Below are positions 62,713 through 64,000 of a DNA stretch of 64,000 nt, one piece after another. Each line of letters begins with the position of its first letter. The first letter of the stretch is position 1. The notes below the pieces were generated by a model that searched no databases, was not told the DNA's origin, and saw only the letters and a program-made list of their open reading frames with translations. This DNA is from Paragordius varius. Taxonomy: Eukaryota; Nematomorpha. A program made the position numbers and the translations under genes. Location: positions 5,580,001 to 5,644,000 of the forward strand of contig OZ176050.1 in the NCBI GenBank assembly GCA_964247055.1. Reading direction: 5' to 3'.

Positions 62713-63833
62713 CACTAGACAACAAATTTTAACTTTTTTTAACTGCCATTCTTGTAAATTTAAAATTTATTTTATTAAAGTACATAATTAGTATATCTGA
62801 AAAGAAAATTGGTCTAGCATGCAAGAATTTTTTTATATTAGAGTTTATCGATAGTTTTTGGCCCCGATTTAACATTAAACTCGAAATTTCGAAAATTAAA
62901 AGTTTTAGATATGAATCCATGTATTTTATATCATTCGAAAGAGCGCAAAAAACTGCAACTTTTAAATGGTAGTAAGTCATTTAAATCAATTAGATGTAAA
63001 AGTTATTTGGATTTAAATGGTCGAAATTTTTAATCCTTAAATAAGTCAAGAATTTTCACAGAAAAACTAATTTAAAAATCATATAAATTATTTTAATATA
63101 ATTATTAGAGTTATATTAGTATTTTATTTAAAAAAAGGTTTAAAAAAGCTTTTGGTTTGCTTTTTTAATAAAAATTATTATTATCATAAATATTTTACCT
63201 AATGGATACTAAAATGCATAGTTATAACTGTTAATTTATTACATAATGGCTATAAAAGATCAAAAATACCTTAAACCTTTTTTATCTTCAAAATTTCGAA
63301 ATTATCAGCCTCGTAAAGAAAATAAATTAATATTGATGAGATGGTAATTTTTAAAAAACAAAAAACTTAAAAATGGCTGTTTTGAGTGACATAAAAGCAA
63401 TAAAAAAATGTTCTAATTAAAAAAACTTTCTTGTGTTATCTTTTTTGGACATTCATCACCATCTAAACAAAGTTTGAGCTATGTTCATCCATTAGTTTTT
63501 AATATATGATAATTAGAAAAAATGCTCTCGCTTCGCGCTTTTGTCGCTCTTTGTGTCCAATACTAACTGTCGATGTAATACATATTAGTATGCATTTTAT
63601 AGAGTTTTTATTACTCTTTCGAATGATATATTACAAATGGGCATTACTAATATTTTCAAAGAAAAATATTTTTTAGTAAAATTTTGATAAAGAGGGCGCA
63701 TAATCAAAAAAATCCAATTATACAAAATTCTTCCAACGAGTTATAATTTTTATTTCAGATTTACTGCTTAAAATGATACTAAATATCAGAAAATGCAAAA
63801 AACTCGATTGGCAGAAAAATTTGTTGTCCAGTG
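62713..63833. mobile_element. 1.1-kb inverted-repeat element (copy 2)
   Basis: Better-preserved relative of 16920-18130. Left end CACTAGACAACAAATTTT, right end AAATTTGTTGTCCAGTG, an inverted pair with TA-containing flanks (TAA on each side). Contains GGCCCCGATTTAACATTAAA and GCTCTCGCTTCGCG. The 83-codon minus frame at 62729-62980 lies inside it and has no family resemblance. Confidence 0.7.
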
Positions 63834-64000
63834 TAATTAACACAAATTAATAATCTTTTTGATTAAATATAAAAAACCAATCATATATAAAATTTCATGT
63901 GACGAATTCTATCTTTCTGACGCAATGAATATATTTTTTGGGGATATTTTTTAAAACATTAATTTAAAGTCTCAATTAAGTTAAATATAAAATAAAACAT

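Overview
The window looks like nuclear DNA of an animal: very A+T-rich (about three quarters A+T by eye), gene-poor and full of transposon remains. Its genes carry spliceosomal introns and include animal-type secreted proteins (EGF modules joined to a trypsin-like domain, and a C-type lectin). Several housekeeping genes have introns of only 22-26 nt. Among animals such introns are best known to me from mesozoans (dicyemids, orthonectids), so a mesozoan-like parasite is my first guess, held loosely. No taxonomic marker was read.

Layout. 1-0.9 kb: the end of a trypsin-like gene (+). 1.2-9 kb: transposon debris (a complete hAT-type element, a repeat element with a dimeric internal repeat, a palindrome, a decayed hAT transposase). 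9-19.8 kb (-): a 12-exon gene for a secreted protein with six EGF modules and a catalytically dead trypsin-like domain; its introns hold several elements. 20-27 kb: nested repeats. 27.4-36.4 kb (-): a secreted C-type lectin with a large insert in the lectin fold. 36.57-37.47 kb (+): NUFIP1, head to head with the lectin. 38.9-39.54 kb (-): an SFT2-family vesicle-transport protein. 39.57-39.76 kb (+): a small one-helix membrane ORF that overlaps the start of ARMC8. 39.73-55.1 kb (+): ARMC8, a GID/CTLH ubiquitin-ligase subunit, in 27 exons and about 1747 residues, some 2.6 times the human length. 55-64 kb: palindromic and terminal-inverted-repeat elements around a small intact gene with a pogo/CENP-B-type DNA-binding region and no transposase domain (58.77-59.47 kb, -).

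Together: the middle (36-40 kb) is a compact housekeeping cluster with divergent starts, a coding overlap and micro-introns. The flanking secreted genes and the 3' part of ARMC8 have introns swollen to hundreds or thousands of bases by hAT-type and TTAA-flanked elements. Gene models were built by hand from splice signals, phase continuity and remembered family sequences; total coding lengths close in frame for all six multi-exon models. I saw no convincing tRNA, rRNA, CRISPR array, LTR element or virus-like element.
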